Shown here: positions 24,359-33,801 of the stretch, piece by piece
Numbering within the stretch: the stretch's first letter is position 1
Layout of the letters: the number at the start of each line of letters is the position of its first letter
NCBI RefSeq assembly: GCF_002102185.1
Contig: NZ_LQOW01000016.1
Coordinates: 62,001 to 126,000, forward strand
Direction of reading: 5' to 3'
Source: Mycobacterium fragae
Lineage (GTDB): Bacteria; Actinomycetota; Actinomycetes; Mycobacteriales; Mycobacteriaceae
Length of the DNA stretch: 64,000 nt
The notes under the pieces: model-generated
Told to the model about the DNA's origin: nothing
The model's database searches: none
The model's input: only the letters and a program-made list of their open reading frames with translations
Position numbers and translations under genes: made by a program

Positions 24359-25258
24359 TCAGGCCTGGCCGCCTACCACCCCGTCGATCCATTCGCCGGT
24401 CAAGCGGGCGATGACGTCGGGTTGCGAAGTCACCACCCAATGGCCGCCGCTGATCGGAACCACCCTGCCGCCCACCGGGATTGAGCCGGTGAACCGTTGC
24501 AGAGCGGGGGTGACGAAGATGTCCTTGCTCGGCGCGAGCACTTGGACCGGCACGCGTGTCTGCGGCAGCTGCGCGCCTGGCGCCAGAAACGGCTTGGGCA
24601 TGTTGGCCCGGTACAGGTTGAGCCCGTTGAGATAGTCATCGAGCGACCGGTGTGACCCGCGGGGCTGACCGAGGTCGCTCGACCGGCCGATGCGTTCCGA
24701 AGCCTCAACGACTTTCACGCCCAGGCCGGAACGAAATACCAGTTCGGGCAGGCCAGGGCACAAAAAGAACCAGATGTACCAGGACGCCAGCAGCTGCTTG
24801 GCCACGTCGGCAACGCCGCGCGCAGTGCGCAGCGAACGCAGGAACTTGCCCGCGTAGTTCAGATGCGGCCCCGAAATCGAGGTGAACGAGGCGAATTTGC
24901 GCATCGCCGCGGCGTCGGTGACCGCTGCCCAGGCCTGAATCGAGCCCCAGTCGTGTGCCAACAGGTGCACCCGGTCGCCGCCCAGGCTGTCGATCACCGC
25001 CCCGATATCGGAGATCAGCTGGCCGAACCGGTAGCCGGATCGGCCCGCCGGGCGTCCCGATTCGCCGGCACCGCGCACGTCGTAGGCGACGACGTTGTAA
25101 CGGTCGGCGAGGTGCTCGGCCACCCCGTCCCATACGTGGTGGTTATCCGGGTAGCCATGGATGGCCAGGACGGTTGGGCGCTTCGGATCGATCGCGGTGT
25201 AGGCGTGCACGGCGAGAGTGATGCCGTCCGACGCGGTCACCGAACTGTGAGTAGGCAC
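24359..25258 (-). CDS. Alpha/beta hydrolase, epoxide hydrolase-like
   Basis: The 299-residue alpha/beta hydrolase shows HGYPDN (oxyanion region), Asp as nucleophile in LLAHDWGS, and a C-terminal catalytic His in ISGGHWVV. An Asp nucleophile in H-D-W-G points to epoxide hydrolases or dehalogenases rather than esterases; the substrate is unknown. No signal peptide is seen. GTG 25258 is 72 bases downstream of the aldR stop, with a possible terminator hairpin between, so cotranscription with aldR is uncertain. Confidence 0.8.
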   Translation of the reverse strand: MPTHSSVTASDGITLAVHAYTAIDPKRPTVLAIHGYPDNHHVWDGVAEHLADRYNVVAYDVRGAGESGRPAGRSGYRFGQLISDIGAVIDSLGGDRVHLLAHDWGSIQAWAAVTDAAAMRKFASFTSISGPHLNYAGKFLRSLRTARGVADVAKQLLASWYIWFFLCPGLPELVFRSGLGVKVVEASERIGRSSDLGQPRGSHRSLDDYLNGLNLYRANMPKPFLAPGAQLPQTRVPVQVLAPSKDIFVTPALQRFTGSIPVGGRVVPISGGHWVVTSQPDVIARLTGEWIDGVVGGQA

Positions 25259-25303
25259 CTTGGACTCAGTGTGACCGTGACCATCGCAGCAGCCTAGCCA
25301 GTA

Positions 25304-25330
25304 CCGCCGGTATCGGGGAAACCCCGGCGG
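25304..25330 (-). terminator. Hairpin directly after aldR
   Basis: CCGCCGG (25304-25310) pairs with CCGGCGG (25324-25330), and an alternative inner stem CGGGG/CCCCG lies at 25314-25326. The structure begins right after the aldR stop codon. It could terminate or attenuate transcription into the hydrolase gene. No U tract is present. Confidence 0.35.
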
Positions 25331-25846
25331 CTAAATCGGCGCCGCTCCCCGCAGGTGCTCGAAGATCAACGACGTCTGGGTGCCCGCGACGTCGGCGTCG
25401 GCGTTGAGGTTCTCGACGACGAAGGAGCGCAGGTCGTCCGTGTCGCGGGCGGCGACATGCAGGATGAAATCGTCGGCGCCCGCCAGGAAATACACGTCCA
25501 TGACTTGCCGCCGTCGGCGGATCTGCTGGATGAAGTCACGGATCCGACCGCGGGCGTTGGACTGCAGGCTGACCGAGATCATCGCCTGCAGCGGCAGCCC
25601 GACGGCGGCCGGGTCGATGTCGGTGTAGAAGCCGCGGATGACGCCGAGGTCCAGCAACCGCCGGACACGGCCGTGGCAGGTCGAGGCGGCGATCTCGAGC
25701 TCGGCGGCCAGGGCGCTGTTGGTGATGCGCGCATCGCCGTGGAGCAGGCTGAGGATTTTACGGTCCACGTCGTCAAGATCGGCGGGCCGAAGATCCTTCG
25801 GGGAGGGGCCCGAAGGAGGCGGCGTCTCCGAGGATTTAACGGTCAT
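25331..25846 (-). CDS. aldR: Lrp/AsnC-family regulator AldR
   Basis: The 171-residue protein has an N-terminal HTH (LDDVDRKILSLLHGDARITN to STCHGRVRRLLDLGVIRGF) and a C-terminal RAM ligand-binding domain. It corresponds to Rv2779c (AldR), which controls the alanine dehydrogenase gene and responds to amino acids. ald is divergent, with 96 bases between the start codons. ATG 25846 is chosen because TATCGT ends 6 nt before it; an ATG at 25870 would add eight residues. Confidence 0.9.
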   Translation of the reverse strand: MTVKSSETPPPSGPSPKDLRPADLDDVDRKILSLLHGDARITNSALAAELEIAASTCHGRVRRLLDLGVIRGFYTDIDPAAVGLPLQAMISVSLQSNARGRIRDFIQQIRRRRQVMDVYFLAGADDFILHVAARDTDDLRSFVVENLNADADVAGTQTSLIFEHLRGAAPI

Positions 25847-25852
25847 AGCGCG

Positions 25853-25858
25853 ACGATA
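25853..25858 (-). promoter_or_regulatory. Putative -10 element of aldR
   Basis: TATCGT on the minus strand ends 6 nt before ATG 25846, a leaderless arrangement that fixes the start codon. Confidence 0.5.
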
Positions 25859-25891
25859 TCGAAATGTCATCGCGCTGCAAGCATCGCTGTC

Positions 25892-25912
25892 GAAGTTTCT
25901 TCACAATTGAAG
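25892..25912. promoter_or_regulatory. Overlapping dyads upstream of ald, candidate AldR sites
   Basis: GAAGTTTCTTC (25892-25902) is a perfect inverted repeat with a 3-nt centre. It shares its right arm with CTTCACAATTGAAG (25899-25912), a second dyad with arms CTTCA/TGAAG. They lie 30-50 bases before the ald start and are AT-rich, which suits an Lrp-type site. Assignment to AldR is inferred from position. Confidence 0.4.
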
Positions 25913-25942
25913 GAGGTCTTACTTCCGATTCAAGGGGCGATC

Positions 25943-27082
25943 ATGCAAGTCGGAATTCCCACGGAGACCAAGAACAACGAGTTCCGCGTGGCTGTCACCC
26001 CATCCGGCGTCGCCGAGCTGACCCGCCGGGGCCATGAGGTGCTGATCCAGGCCGGCGCCGGCGAGGGCTCGGCGATCGCCGACAGCGATTTCAAGGCGGC
26101 GGGCGCGCACCTGATCGACACCGCCGACGAAGTGTGGTCCGAGGCCGACCTGCTGCTCAAGGTGAAGGAACCGACCGCAGCCGAGTGCGCCCACTTGCGA
26201 CGCGGCCAGACCCTGTTCGCCTTCCTGCACCTCGCCGCCTCGCCCGCTCTGGCCGAGGCCCTGCTGGCATCGGGAACCACGTCGATCGCCTACGAGACCG
26301 TGCAGACCGCCGACGGCGCGCTGCCGCTGCTGGCGCCGATGAGCGAGATCGCCGGGCGGCTGTCTGCTCAGGTCGGCGCGTATCACCTGATGCGGACTCG
26401 CGGTGGCCGTGGCGTGCTGATGGGTGGCGTGCCCGGCGTCGAGCCCGCCGATGTGGTCGTGATCGGCGGTGGCACCGCCGGATACAACGCGGCTCGGGTC
26501 GCCGGCGGCATGGGGGCCACCGTCACGGTGCTCGATGTCAACATCGACAGGCTGCGCGAGCTCGACGCCGAGTTCACCGGCCGGGTGCAGACGCGCTACT
26601 CCTCGGCCTTCGAGCTGGAGGACGCCGTCAAACGTGCCGACCTGGTCATCGGAGCCGTCCTGGTCCCGGGCGCCAGGGCGCCGAAGATGGTATCGAATTC
26701 GCTTGTCGCACATATGAAACCGGGCGCGGTGTTGGTCGACATCGCCATAGACCAGGGCGGCTGCTTCGAGGACTCGCATCCGACCACCCACGACGACCCG
26801 ACGTTCGCTGTGCACGACGCGATGTTCTACTGCGTGACGAACATGCCGGCTTCGGTGCCGAAAACGTCGACGTTCGCGTTGACCAACGCGACGATGCCTT
26901 ATGTCATCGAGCTCGCCGAGTACGGCTGGCAAGCCGCCTGCCGGTCGAATCCCGCACTGGTCAAAGGGCTTTCCACTCACGACGGCGCGCTGCTATGCCA
27001 GCAGGTGGCCGACGACCTGGGTTTGCCGTTCACTGACCCGGCCGGCGTGCTAGACAAGCCGCGTGACTTCACTAGCCGATGA
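25943..27082 (+). CDS. ald: Alanine dehydrogenase
   Basis: The enzyme interconverts L-alanine and pyruvate/ammonia with NAD. MQVGIPTETKNNEFRVAVTP marks the N-terminus. The catalytic Lys is in LLLKVKEP, the catalytic His in FAFLHLAAS, and the NAD-binding Rossmann motif is GGGTAGYNAARVAGGMG. At 379 residues it is about 8 residues longer at the C-terminus than the Mtb enzyme, because the frame continues into the start of the amidase gene (20-base overlap). GGGG lies before ATG 25943. Expression is probably controlled by the divergent aldR product. Confidence 0.95.
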   Translation: MQVGIPTETKNNEFRVAVTPSGVAELTRRGHEVLIQAGAGEGSAIADSDFKAAGAHLIDTADEVWSEADLLLKVKEPTAAECAHLRRGQTLFAFLHLAASPALAEALLASGTTSIAYETVQTADGALPLLAPMSEIAGRLSAQVGAYHLMRTRGGRGVLMGGVPGVEPADVVVIGGGTAGYNAARVAGGMGATVTVLDVNIDRLRELDAEFTGRVQTRYSSAFELEDAVKRADLVIGAVLVPGARAPKMVSNSLVAHMKPGAVLVDIAIDQGGCFEDSHPTTHDDPTFAVHDAMFYCVTNMPASVPKTSTFALTNATMPYVIELAEYGWQAACRSNPALVKGLSTHDGALLCQQVADDLGLPFTDPAGVLDKPRDFTSR

Positions 27083-28499
27083 CACCCGATGGATGGACGC
27101 CGTCGACCAGGCTGCCCTGGTCAAGAAGGGTGAGGTAACGCCGCTGGAGCTGCTCGAAGCGGCAATCGAACGCATCGAGCGCATCGACCCGGTGCTCAAC
27201 GCAGTCGTGATCCGCTGGTTCGACCACGCCCGCGACACGGCCCGCGGTGATATCCCCGACGGACCGTTTCGCGGCGTGCCGTTTCTCCTCAAGGACCTGT
27301 TCGCCGGTTACGCCGGCCAACGCATCACCAACGGCAACCTCGCCCTCAAAAACGAGAACGTGATCTGCGACGCGGACACGACATTGGTCAGCCGATACCG
27401 GGCCGCCGGTTTGGTGATCGCCGGGCGCACCAACACGCCCGAACTCGGCAGCGTGCCGACCACCGAACCGGTCGCCTGGGGCGCGACCCACAACCCATGG
27501 GACACAAGGCGTTCCCCGGGGGGATCCAGTGGTGGTGCCGCAGCCGCGGTCGCCAGTGGCATGGTCCCGTTCGCGCACGCCAGCGACGGCGGCGGCTCGA
27601 TTCGCATCCCCGCATCGTGCTGTGGACTGATCGGCCTGAAGCCCAGCCAGGGCCGCATCACGCTGGGCCCGATCCGCGACGAAACCGCCCTGGCCGTCGA
27701 GCTGTGCGTCAGCCGCACAGTGCGCGACACGGCGACACTGCTCGACGCGGTTCGGGGACCCGGCATCGGCGACACGGTGATCGCGCCGGCTCCGTCGCGC
27801 CCGTACATCGACGAGGTCGGCGCCGATCCGGGCCGGTTGCGCATCGGCCTGCTCGACCATCATCCACAAGGAGGACCCGTCGCACCCGAGTGCACGGCCG
27901 CCGCCCGGTCGGTCGCCGCGTTGCTCGAGTCCCTCGGTCACGCGGTCGAGCAAGCGTGGCCCGAGGCGCTCGAGGACACGACGTTGGCCCACCGCTTCGG
28001 CGCGCTGTGGAGCGCGAACATGGGCGTCAACCTGCGGCGGTTCGAAGAACAGCTCGGACGACCATTGGCCGACAACGAGTTCGAGCCCATGAACCGGGTA
28101 CAAGCCGAGTTCGCCGCGCGCGTCAGTTCAGTTGACTACGCGCTTGGGCTGTCGGCCGTCAGCCACTTCCGTCGCGCGGTGCAAGCCTGGTGGGCCGACG
28201 GCTGGGATCTGTTGCTCACACCGACCGTGGCCGAGCTTCCGCTGCCGCTCGGCACGATCACCAACAACCCGGATCATCCGATGGATGCCCAGGACCGCGC
28301 GGGCCAGTTCTGCCCGTTCACCCCGCCGTTCAACATGAGCGGCCAGCCGGCGATCAACGTGCCGGTCGAGTGGACCGACAGCGGGCTACCGGTCGGCGTG
28401 CAGCTGGTGGCCGCCTATGGGCGCGAGGACGTTCTGCTGCGGGTGGCCAGCCAGCTGGAGGCCGCCAAGCCGTGGGCGCACCGAACGCCACCGGTGTGA
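27063..28499 (+). CDS. Amidase (amidase-signature family)
   Basis: The 478-residue protein has the Ser-Ser-Lys catalytic triad of the family: Lys in FLLKDLF, Ser in SDGGGSIRIPAS, and the nucleophile Ser in the SPGGSSGGAAAAVASG loop. Members hydrolyse carboxamides. The substrate is unknown and it is not a GatA by context. GTG 27063 overlaps the end of ald by 20 bases, so coupling with ald is likely and the product might feed ammonia or amino acids to related metabolism. An ATG 30 bases downstream is an alternative start. Confidence 0.85.
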   Translation: MTSLADDTRWMDAVDQAALVKKGEVTPLELLEAAIERIERIDPVLNAVVIRWFDHARDTARGDIPDGPFRGVPFLLKDLFAGYAGQRITNGNLALKNENVICDADTTLVSRYRAAGLVIAGRTNTPELGSVPTTEPVAWGATHNPWDTRRSPGGSSGGAAAAVASGMVPFAHASDGGGSIRIPASCCGLIGLKPSQGRITLGPIRDETALAVELCVSRTVRDTATLLDAVRGPGIGDTVIAPAPSRPYIDEVGADPGRLRIGLLDHHPQGGPVAPECTAAARSVAALLESLGHAVEQAWPEALEDTTLAHRFGALWSANMGVNLRRFEEQLGRPLADNEFEPMNRVQAEFAARVSSVDYALGLSAVSHFRRAVQAWWADGWDLLLTPTVAELPLPLGTITNNPDHPMDAQDRAGQFCPFTPPFNMSGQPAINVPVEWTDSGLPVGVQLVAAYGREDVLLRVASQLEAAKPWAHRTPPV

Positions 28500-28506
28500 A
28501 GCAAGG

Positions 28507-29529
28507 TCACACCGCCCCGAGCGTCTTGACGATGTCGGCGGCCTTACCGGGGCGGGCGGCGCCAAATCCCGTTCCCGCCCAGAGGTTGGTGCCGTGCGGG
28601 TCCTCCGCCGCCACTGCGGCCGCACGAATCGGCGAGGTCATCTGGTTGACCTCCGGATAGCCCAGCGGCGCAACCTCATCGAGCAGCCGGGTGAAGTCGT
28701 TCTCCAGACCGCGCGCATACCGGCCCGAGAATGCCCGAGTGACCAGAGTGGCGCCGAACTGTGGATTCTGCAGAGCGGTGCGGTGAGCGGGGTTGGTCCC
28801 CGCTTCGTCGGACAGCAACAGCGCGGTCCCGATCTGAGCGGCGACGGCTCCCCTGCGCAGTACGCCCTCGACGTCCTCCGGGGCAGCCAAGCCGCCGGCC
28901 GCGACCAGCGGAACGTCGTGTTTGGCCCGGATCTGGTCCAGCAGTTCGCCCAGTGACTCGGTGCCGGGGCGCATATCCGGAGCGAACGTGCCCCGGTGGC
29001 CACCGGCGCCGGGGCCCTGCACCACCAGGCTGTCGGCGCCCGCGGCCAACGCCACGCCCGCCTCGTAGGCCGAGGTAACGGTGACCATCACCAACAGCCC
29101 CAGTGCGCCCAACCGCCGCATCACATCCGGCGACGGGGCGCCGAAGGTGAACGACACCACCTCGGGCCGGACATCGGCCACCACCTCGAGCTTTTCCTGC
29201 CAGCCGTCGTCGTCGCCGAAACGCGGCCGGCCCACCTCGACCTCGTAGTGCTCGGCAAGCTCGTCGAGCGCCTCCGCGTAGTGGTCCAACTGATAGACGT
29301 CGGCGACACTGGGTTGCGGCACAAACAGATTCACACCGATCGGACCGGTGGTCGCGGCGCGCGCGGCGGCGATATCGTCGGCGAATCGGTCCGCGCTCAG
29401 GTACCCAGCGGCGACGAAGCCAAGGCCGCCCGCATCGGAGACCGCCGCCGCCAACTCGGGCGTACCCGGGCCACCCGCCATCGGCGCACCCACGATGGGC
29501 ACCGCGATGTCCCAGAAGCCCAGTACCAT
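28507..29529 (-). CDS. Nitronate monooxygenase-like flavoprotein (Rv2781c-like)
   Basis: The 340-residue FMN-binding TIM barrel belongs to the nitronate monooxygenase/2-nitropropane dioxygenase family. It shows PIVGAPMAGGPGTPELAAAV at the N-terminus, GADSLVVQGPGAGGHRGTF with the conserved His after the G-x-G-G loop, and VAAGGLAAPEDV plus AAQIGTALLLSDEAG for phosphate binding. The family detoxifies alkyl nitronates. It follows pepR after 4 bases on the same strand and is convergent with the amidase gene. Confidence 0.88.
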   Translation of the reverse strand: MVLGFWDIAVPIVGAPMAGGPGTPELAAAVSDAGGLGFVAAGYLSADRFADDIAAARAATTGPIGVNLFVPQPSVADVYQLDHYAEALDELAEHYEVEVGRPRFGDDDGWQEKLEVVADVRPEVVSFTFGAPSPDVMRRLGALGLLVMVTVTSAYEAGVALAAGADSLVVQGPGAGGHRGTFAPDMRPGTESLGELLDQIRAKHDVPLVAAGGLAAPEDVEGVLRRGAVAAQIGTALLLSDEAGTNPAHRTALQNPQFGATLVTRAFSGRYARGLENDFTRLLDEVAPLGYPEVNQMTSPIRAAAVAAEDPHGTNLWAGTGFGAARPGKAADIVKTLGAV

Positions 29530-29533
29530 GGCA

Positions 29534-30880
29534 CTACTGCACTATCGCCTGAAGTTGTTGCGGCACAGATCTTTTCGACCTATACGGGCCGAGAACGGCG
29601 ACGCCGTAGGGCTTGCCCAACAGCCGGCGGGCCACGGCATTGACCTCATCCACGGTGACCTCGTCGAGCTCCTTGAGCGTGCGGTCGATACTTCGATGCT
29701 CAGCGTAATTGAGCTCGCTGCGGCCGATGCGGTTCATCCGCGAACCGGAATCCTCCAAGCCGAGCACCAGCCCCCCGCGCAGCGAACCCTTGGCGATTCG
29801 GCACTCCTGCTCGGTGATGCCGTCACGCGCCACCGACTCGAGCACCGCAGTGGTCACGCGCGACACTTCGGCGAAACGCTCGGGCAGGCATGCGGCGTAC
29901 ACTGACAGCGCGCCGCTGTCGGCGAACATGTCCAACGACGAGTAGACCGAGTACGCCAGCCCGCGGGATTCCCGAACCTGTTGGAACAGCCGGGAACTCA
30001 AGCCTCCGCCGAGCGCGCTGTTCAACACCGTCAGCGCCCAGCGATGCTTCCAATGCCGGCCCGGCGTGCGGACGCCTAGGCAGACATGGGTCTGCTCGGC
30101 TTCCCGGTTGACCACGGTGAGCCGCGGTCGCCCGGTGATACGGCCGGTCCCCTTGCGCGGCGGTACCGGCCGCCGGCCGCGAACCAAATGCGGTCCGAAG
30201 TGCTCGCGCACCAACGCCACGACGTCGTCGTGGTCGACGTTGCCGGCGGCTGCGACGACCATCCGCTCCGGTGTGTAGCGGCGTACGTGAAACGAGTGCA
30301 GCTGACCGCGTGTCATCGCCGCCACCGATTGCGCGCTGCCGATCACCGGACGTCCCACCGGATGGTCGCCGAACAGCGCCGCCAAGAACACGTCGGCCAG
30401 CGTGTCCTCGGGATCGTCGTCGCGCATCGCGATCTCCTCGAGCACGACGTCGCGTTCCAGCTCGACATCGTCGGCGGCGCAGCGCCCGTTGAGCACCACG
30501 TCGCCGACCAGGTCGACGGCCAACTCGAGATCGTCGTCCAAGACGTGCGCGTAGTAGCAGGTGTGCTCCTTGGCGGTGAACGCGTTCAGCTCACCGCCAA
30601 CGGCATCCACCGCCTGCGCGATGTCCACGGCCGTGCGCGTCGGGGTGGATTTGAACAGCAGATGCTCCAGGAAGTGCGCGGCCCCCGCCACGCTGGCACC
30701 CTCGTCGCGCGACCCGACACCAACCCAGACCCCGACCGACGCCGAGTGCACCGCGGGAAGGTGCTCGGTTACCACCCGCAGGCCCCCCGACAGGGTGGTG
30801 CGGCGAAACGCGGCGGCGGGCTCGGCGCCATGCCGGCCGCGCCGCAGCGCGCCGCTCTTAACTACTGGCCGTCGCGGCAT
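29534..30880 (-). CDS. pepR: M16-family zinc protease PepR
   Basis: The 448-residue insulinase-type peptidase has the inverted zinc motif H-x-x-E-H as HFLEHLLF, with the distal zinc Glu in [15 protein letters not shown]. The C-terminal half is the usual catalytically inactive repeat. It corresponds to Rv2782c. ATG 30880 (MPRR) matches the Mtb start and overlaps the end of gpsI by 23 bases; the longer frame covers gpsI antiparallel frames and is not real. Confidence 0.92.
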   Translation of the reverse strand: MPRRPVVKSGALRRGRHGAEPAAAFRRTTLSGGLRVVTEHLPAVHSASVGVWVGVGSRDEGASVAGAAHFLEHLLFKSTPTRTAVDIAQAVDAVGGELNAFTAKEHTCYYAHVLDDDLELAVDLVGDVVLNGRCAADDVELERDVVLEEIAMRDDDPEDTLADVFLAALFGDHPVGRPVIGSAQSVAAMTRGQLHSFHVRRYTPERMVVAAAGNVDHDDVVALVREHFGPHLVRGRRPVPPRKGTGRITGRPRLTVVNREAEQTHVCLGVRTPGRHWKHRWALTVLNSALGGGLSSRLFQQVRESRGLAYSVYSSLDMFADSGALSVYAACLPERFAEVSRVTTAVLESVARDGITEQECRIAKGSLRGGLVLGLEDSGSRMNRIGRSELNYAEHRSIDRTLKELDEVTVDEVNAVARRLLGKPYGVAVLGPYRSKRSVPQQLQAIVQ

Positions 30881-33116
30881 CGGCTCCCGCGGCCTCGCTG
30901 TCGGCATCGCCGTCATCCGACTCGGGAACGAGCACCAACGAAATCTTGCCGCGCTTGTCGATGTCGGCGATCTCCACGCGCAGCTTGTCGCCGACGTTGA
31001 CGACGTCCTCGACTTTGGCGATGCGCTTGCCCTTGCCGAGTTTGGAGATGTGCACCAACCCGTCACGCCCGGGCAGCAGCGACACGAACGCGCCGAAGTC
31101 GGTGGTCTTGACCACGGTTCCGAGGAACCGCTCCCCGGTCTTGGGCAGCTGCGGGTTGGCGATCGCGTTGATCTTGTCGATGGCGGCCTGCGCCGACGGG
31201 CCATCGGTGGCGCCGACGAACACGGTGCCGTCGTCCTCGATGGAGATCTGCGCGCCGGTCTCCTCGGTGATGGCGTTGATGATCTTCCCCTTGGGACCGA
31301 TCACCTCGCCGATCTTGTCCACCGGCACCTTGATCGTGGTGACCCGCGGGGCGTACGGGCTCATCTCGTCGGGCTTGTCGATGGCCTCGGCCATCACCTC
31401 CAGGATGGTCAGCCGCGCGTCGCGGGCCTGTGACAGCGCACCGGCGAGCACCTGCGAGGGGATGCCGTCGAGTTTGGTGTCCAGCTGCAGCGCGGTGACG
31501 AAGTCCTTGGTGCCGGCGACCTTGAAGTCCATGTCGCCGAACGCGTCCTCGGCACCGAGGATGTCGGTCAACGTGACGAAGCGACGTTCGGTGCCACCAC
31601 TTTCCAGTTCGACGTCGTCGGATACCAGGCCCATCGCGATACCGGCCACCGGCGCCTTCAGCGGCACTCCGGCGTTCAGCAGCGCCAGCGTCGACGCGCA
31701 TACCGAGCCCATCGAGGTGGAACCGTTGGAGCCCAACGCTTCTGAGACCTGACGGATCGCATACGGGAACTCCTCGACACTCGGCAACACCGGCACCAGC
31801 GCCCGCTCTGCCAATGCGCCGTGCCCGATCTCGCGTCGTTTGGGCGAGCCGACCCGGCCGGTTTCCCCGGTGGAGAACGGTGGGAAGTTGTAGTGGTGCA
31901 TGTAGCGCTTGGAGGTCTCCGGCCCCAGCGAGTCGATCTGCTGGGCCATCTTGACCATGTCCAGGGTGGTCACCCCGAGGATCTGCGTCTCGCCCCGCTC
32001 GAACAGCGCGCTGCCGTGTGCCCGTGGCACCACCGCGACTTCGGCGGACAGCGCGCGGATGTCGGTGATGCCGCGGCCGTCGATGCGGAAGTGGTCGGAC
32101 AGAATGCGCTGGCGCACTAGCTTCTTGGTCAGCGCGCGAAACGCCGCACTGATCTCCTTCTCACGCCCGGCGTAGGTGTCGGCCAGCCGCTCGAGAACTT
32201 CGGCCTTGAGCTCATTGGTGCGCTGGTCGCGCTCGGCCTTGCCGGAGATCGTCAGTGCGGCGGACAGCTCGTCGGTGGCCACCGAGGACACCGAGTAGTA
32301 CACGTCGTCGCCGTAGTCGGGAAACACCGGGTATTCGTCGGTCGGCCTGGCAGCGGCGTCAGCGAGTTCCTGCTGCGCGGCGCACAGCTTGGCGATGAAC
32401 GGCTTGGCGGCCTCCAGGCCTTGCGCCACAACGGTTTCCGTCGGCGCCTGGGCACCGCCGTCGATGAGTTCGACGACGTTCTCGGTGGCCTCCGCTTCGA
32501 CCATCATGATCGCGACGTCGCCGTCGTCGAGTACGCGTCCGGCGACCACCATGTCGAACGTGGACCGTTCAGTCTGCTCGACGGTCGGGAACGCCACCCA
32601 GGTGCCGTCGATCAGCGCCACCCGGACCCCGCCGACGGGCCCCGAGAACGGCAGGCCACCCAGCTGGGTGGACGCCGACGCGGCGTTGATCGCCAGCACG
32701 TCGTAGAGCTCGTTGGGGTCCAGGCTCAGGATGGTCACCACGATCTGGATCTCGTTGCGCAGGCCGTCGACGAACGACGGGCGCAGCGGGCGGTCGATGA
32801 GCCGGCAGGTCAGGATCGCGTCGGTGGACGGCCGGCCCTCGCGGCGGAAGAAGGAGCCGGGTATGCGCCCGGCAGCGTACATCCGCTCCTCGACGTCGAC
32901 GGTCAGCGGGAAGAAGTCGAAATGCTCCTTGGGACTCTTGCTGGCGGTGGTGGCCGACAGCAGCATGTTCTCGTCGTCGAGGTAGGCGACGACGGCGCCG
33001 GCGGCCTGCAGGGCCAACCGACCGGTTTCAAAACGGATGGTGCGGGTGCCGAAGCTCCCGTTGTCGATGGTGGCGGTCGACTCGAACACGCCTTCGTCAA
33101 TTTCAGCTACAGACAT
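30858..33116 (-). CDS. gpsI: Polyribonucleotide nucleotidyltransferase / guanosine pentaphosphate synthetase
   Basis: PNPase degrades RNA 3'-5' using phosphate. The 752-residue product, identical in length to Mtb GpsI, has two RNase PH domains, a KH domain ([21 protein letters not shown]), an S1 domain ([29 protein letters not shown]) and an acidic tail. ATG 33116 corresponds to the Mtb start. An in-frame ATG at 33170 would add 18 residues that look like leader. It is downstream of rpsO, an arrangement conserved in many bacteria. Confidence 0.95.
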   Translation of the reverse strand: MSVAEIDEGVFESTATIDNGSFGTRTIRFETGRLALQAAGAVVAYLDDENMLLSATTASKSPKEHFDFFPLTVDVEERMYAAGRIPGSFFRREGRPSTDAILTCRLIDRPLRPSFVDGLRNEIQIVVTILSLDPNELYDVLAINAASASTQLGGLPFSGPVGGVRVALIDGTWVAFPTVEQTERSTFDMVVAGRVLDDGDVAIMMVEAEATENVVELIDGGAQAPTETVVAQGLEAAKPFIAKLCAAQQELADAAARPTDEYPVFPDYGDDVYYSVSSVATDELSAALTISGKAERDQRTNELKAEVLERLADTYAGREKEISAAFRALTKKLVRQRILSDHFRIDGRGITDIRALSAEVAVVPRAHGSALFERGETQILGVTTLDMVKMAQQIDSLGPETSKRYMHHYNFPPFSTGETGRVGSPKRREIGHGALAERALVPVLPSVEEFPYAIRQVSEALGSNGSTSMGSVCASTLALLNAGVPLKAPVAGIAMGLVSDDVELESGGTERRFVTLTDILGAEDAFGDMDFKVAGTKDFVTALQLDTKLDGIPSQVLAGALSQARDARLTILEVMAEAIDKPDEMSPYAPRVTTIKVPVDKIGEVIGPKGKIINAITEETGAQISIEDDGTVFVGATDGPSAQAAIDKINAIANPQLPKTGERFLGTVVKTTDFGAFVSLLPGRDGLVHISKLGKGKRIAKVEDVVNVGDKLRVEIADIDKRGKISLVLVPESDDGDADSEAAGADAATASS

Positions 33117-33422
33117 GGACGTCCGTGCGGCCTCTCTGGGTTTATTCAGCTGTTTCGCGTAGTAACGCATACAGCTGCCAGCGCCTGGATGCGGCTACGG
33201 CCATCGATCGAAGCGGCCGGACTGTGCCCCACTTTCTGGGGGCCCGGCCGCCACTACCGAGGACCGCTCGATACAGGCTTGGCAGCTCCTGTCATGACTC
33301 GCTGGGACGGTCCGCGCGGATCGCGCGAACCGCACCTGCTCGGGCCGAATCCGGCCCAGAACGTCCCCACTCTACACGCCGACCAGGCAGTTCCTAACCG
33401 CAAGGGCGACGCCGGGTCTAGG
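33117..33422. other. 306-bp non-coding interval between rpsO and gpsI
   Basis: No credible gene is seen in either strand. The open frames here have no family character. In Mtb a lipoprotein gene (lppU) sits at this place as far as I recall, and here it is absent. The interval holds one strong hairpin (33309-33331) and presumably the gpsI leader. Confidence 0.5.
33309..33331 (-). terminator. Stable hairpin between rpsO and gpsI
   Basis: On the minus strand GGTTCGCGCG pairs with CGCGCGGACC (10 bp, one G-U pair) around a 3-nt loop ATC. It lies 91 bases after the rpsO stop. It could be a terminator of rpsO, or a processing stem like the one RNase III cuts between rpsO and pnp in E. coli. No U tract follows. 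Confidence 0.45.
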
Positions 33423-33692
33423 TCAGCGACGCAGACCCAGTCGGTCGATAAGCGAGCGGTAGCGCTCCACATCGATCTGGGCCACGTATTTGAGCAGACG
33501 CCGCCGCCGGCCGACCAACAGCAGCAATCCGCGCCGCGAATGGTGGTCGTGCTTGTGCACCTTCAGATGCTCGGTCAGGTCGGCGATCCGCCTGGTCAGC
33601 AGCGCGACCTGCGCCTCAGGGGACCCGGTGTCGGTTTCATGCAGGCCGTAGGAGCCCAGGATTTCCTTTTTTTGCTCGGCTGTCAGCGCCAC
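33423..33692 (-). CDS. rpsO: 30S ribosomal protein S15
   Basis: The 89-residue protein is a full-length S15, which binds 16S rRNA early in 30S assembly. Conserved features are [34 protein letters not shown] and RRRLLKYV. The start is GTG 33692 with GGAGAT 6 nt upstream. A TAGACT hexamer about 80 bases upstream may be its promoter. Confidence 0.96.
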   Translation of the reverse strand: MALTAEQKKEILGSYGLHETDTGSPEAQVALLTRRIADLTEHLKVHKHDHHSRRGLLLLVGRRRRLLKYVAQIDVERYRSLIDRLGLRR

Positions 33693-33773
33693 GAACTATC
33701 TCCATCAATCGGTCCGCGATCAGGTTTGAGGGCGCAGCCACCGCGAACTGCAGCACGCGCCGTGTCGTCGGGC

Positions 33774-33779
33774 AGTCTA
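33774..33779 (-). promoter_or_regulatory. Putative -10 element of rpsO
   Basis: TAGACT on the minus strand lies 81 bases before the rpsO GTG, leaving a leader of about 75 nt. A small hairpin (CGGGAGACTCCCG, 33784-33796) just upstream may end ribF transcripts. Confidence 0.35.
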
Positions 33780-33801
33780 GCAGCGGGAGTCTCCCGGCAG
33801 C

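Noticed and set aside
25919..26980. 353-codon minus-strand frame opposite ald
   Set aside because: His/Gly/Arg-rich shadow of ald with no recognisable domain.
33117..33170. 18-residue N-terminal extension of GpsI from ATG 33170
   Set aside because: The extension has no counterpart in the Mtb protein as recalled, and ATG 33116 gives the exact family length.
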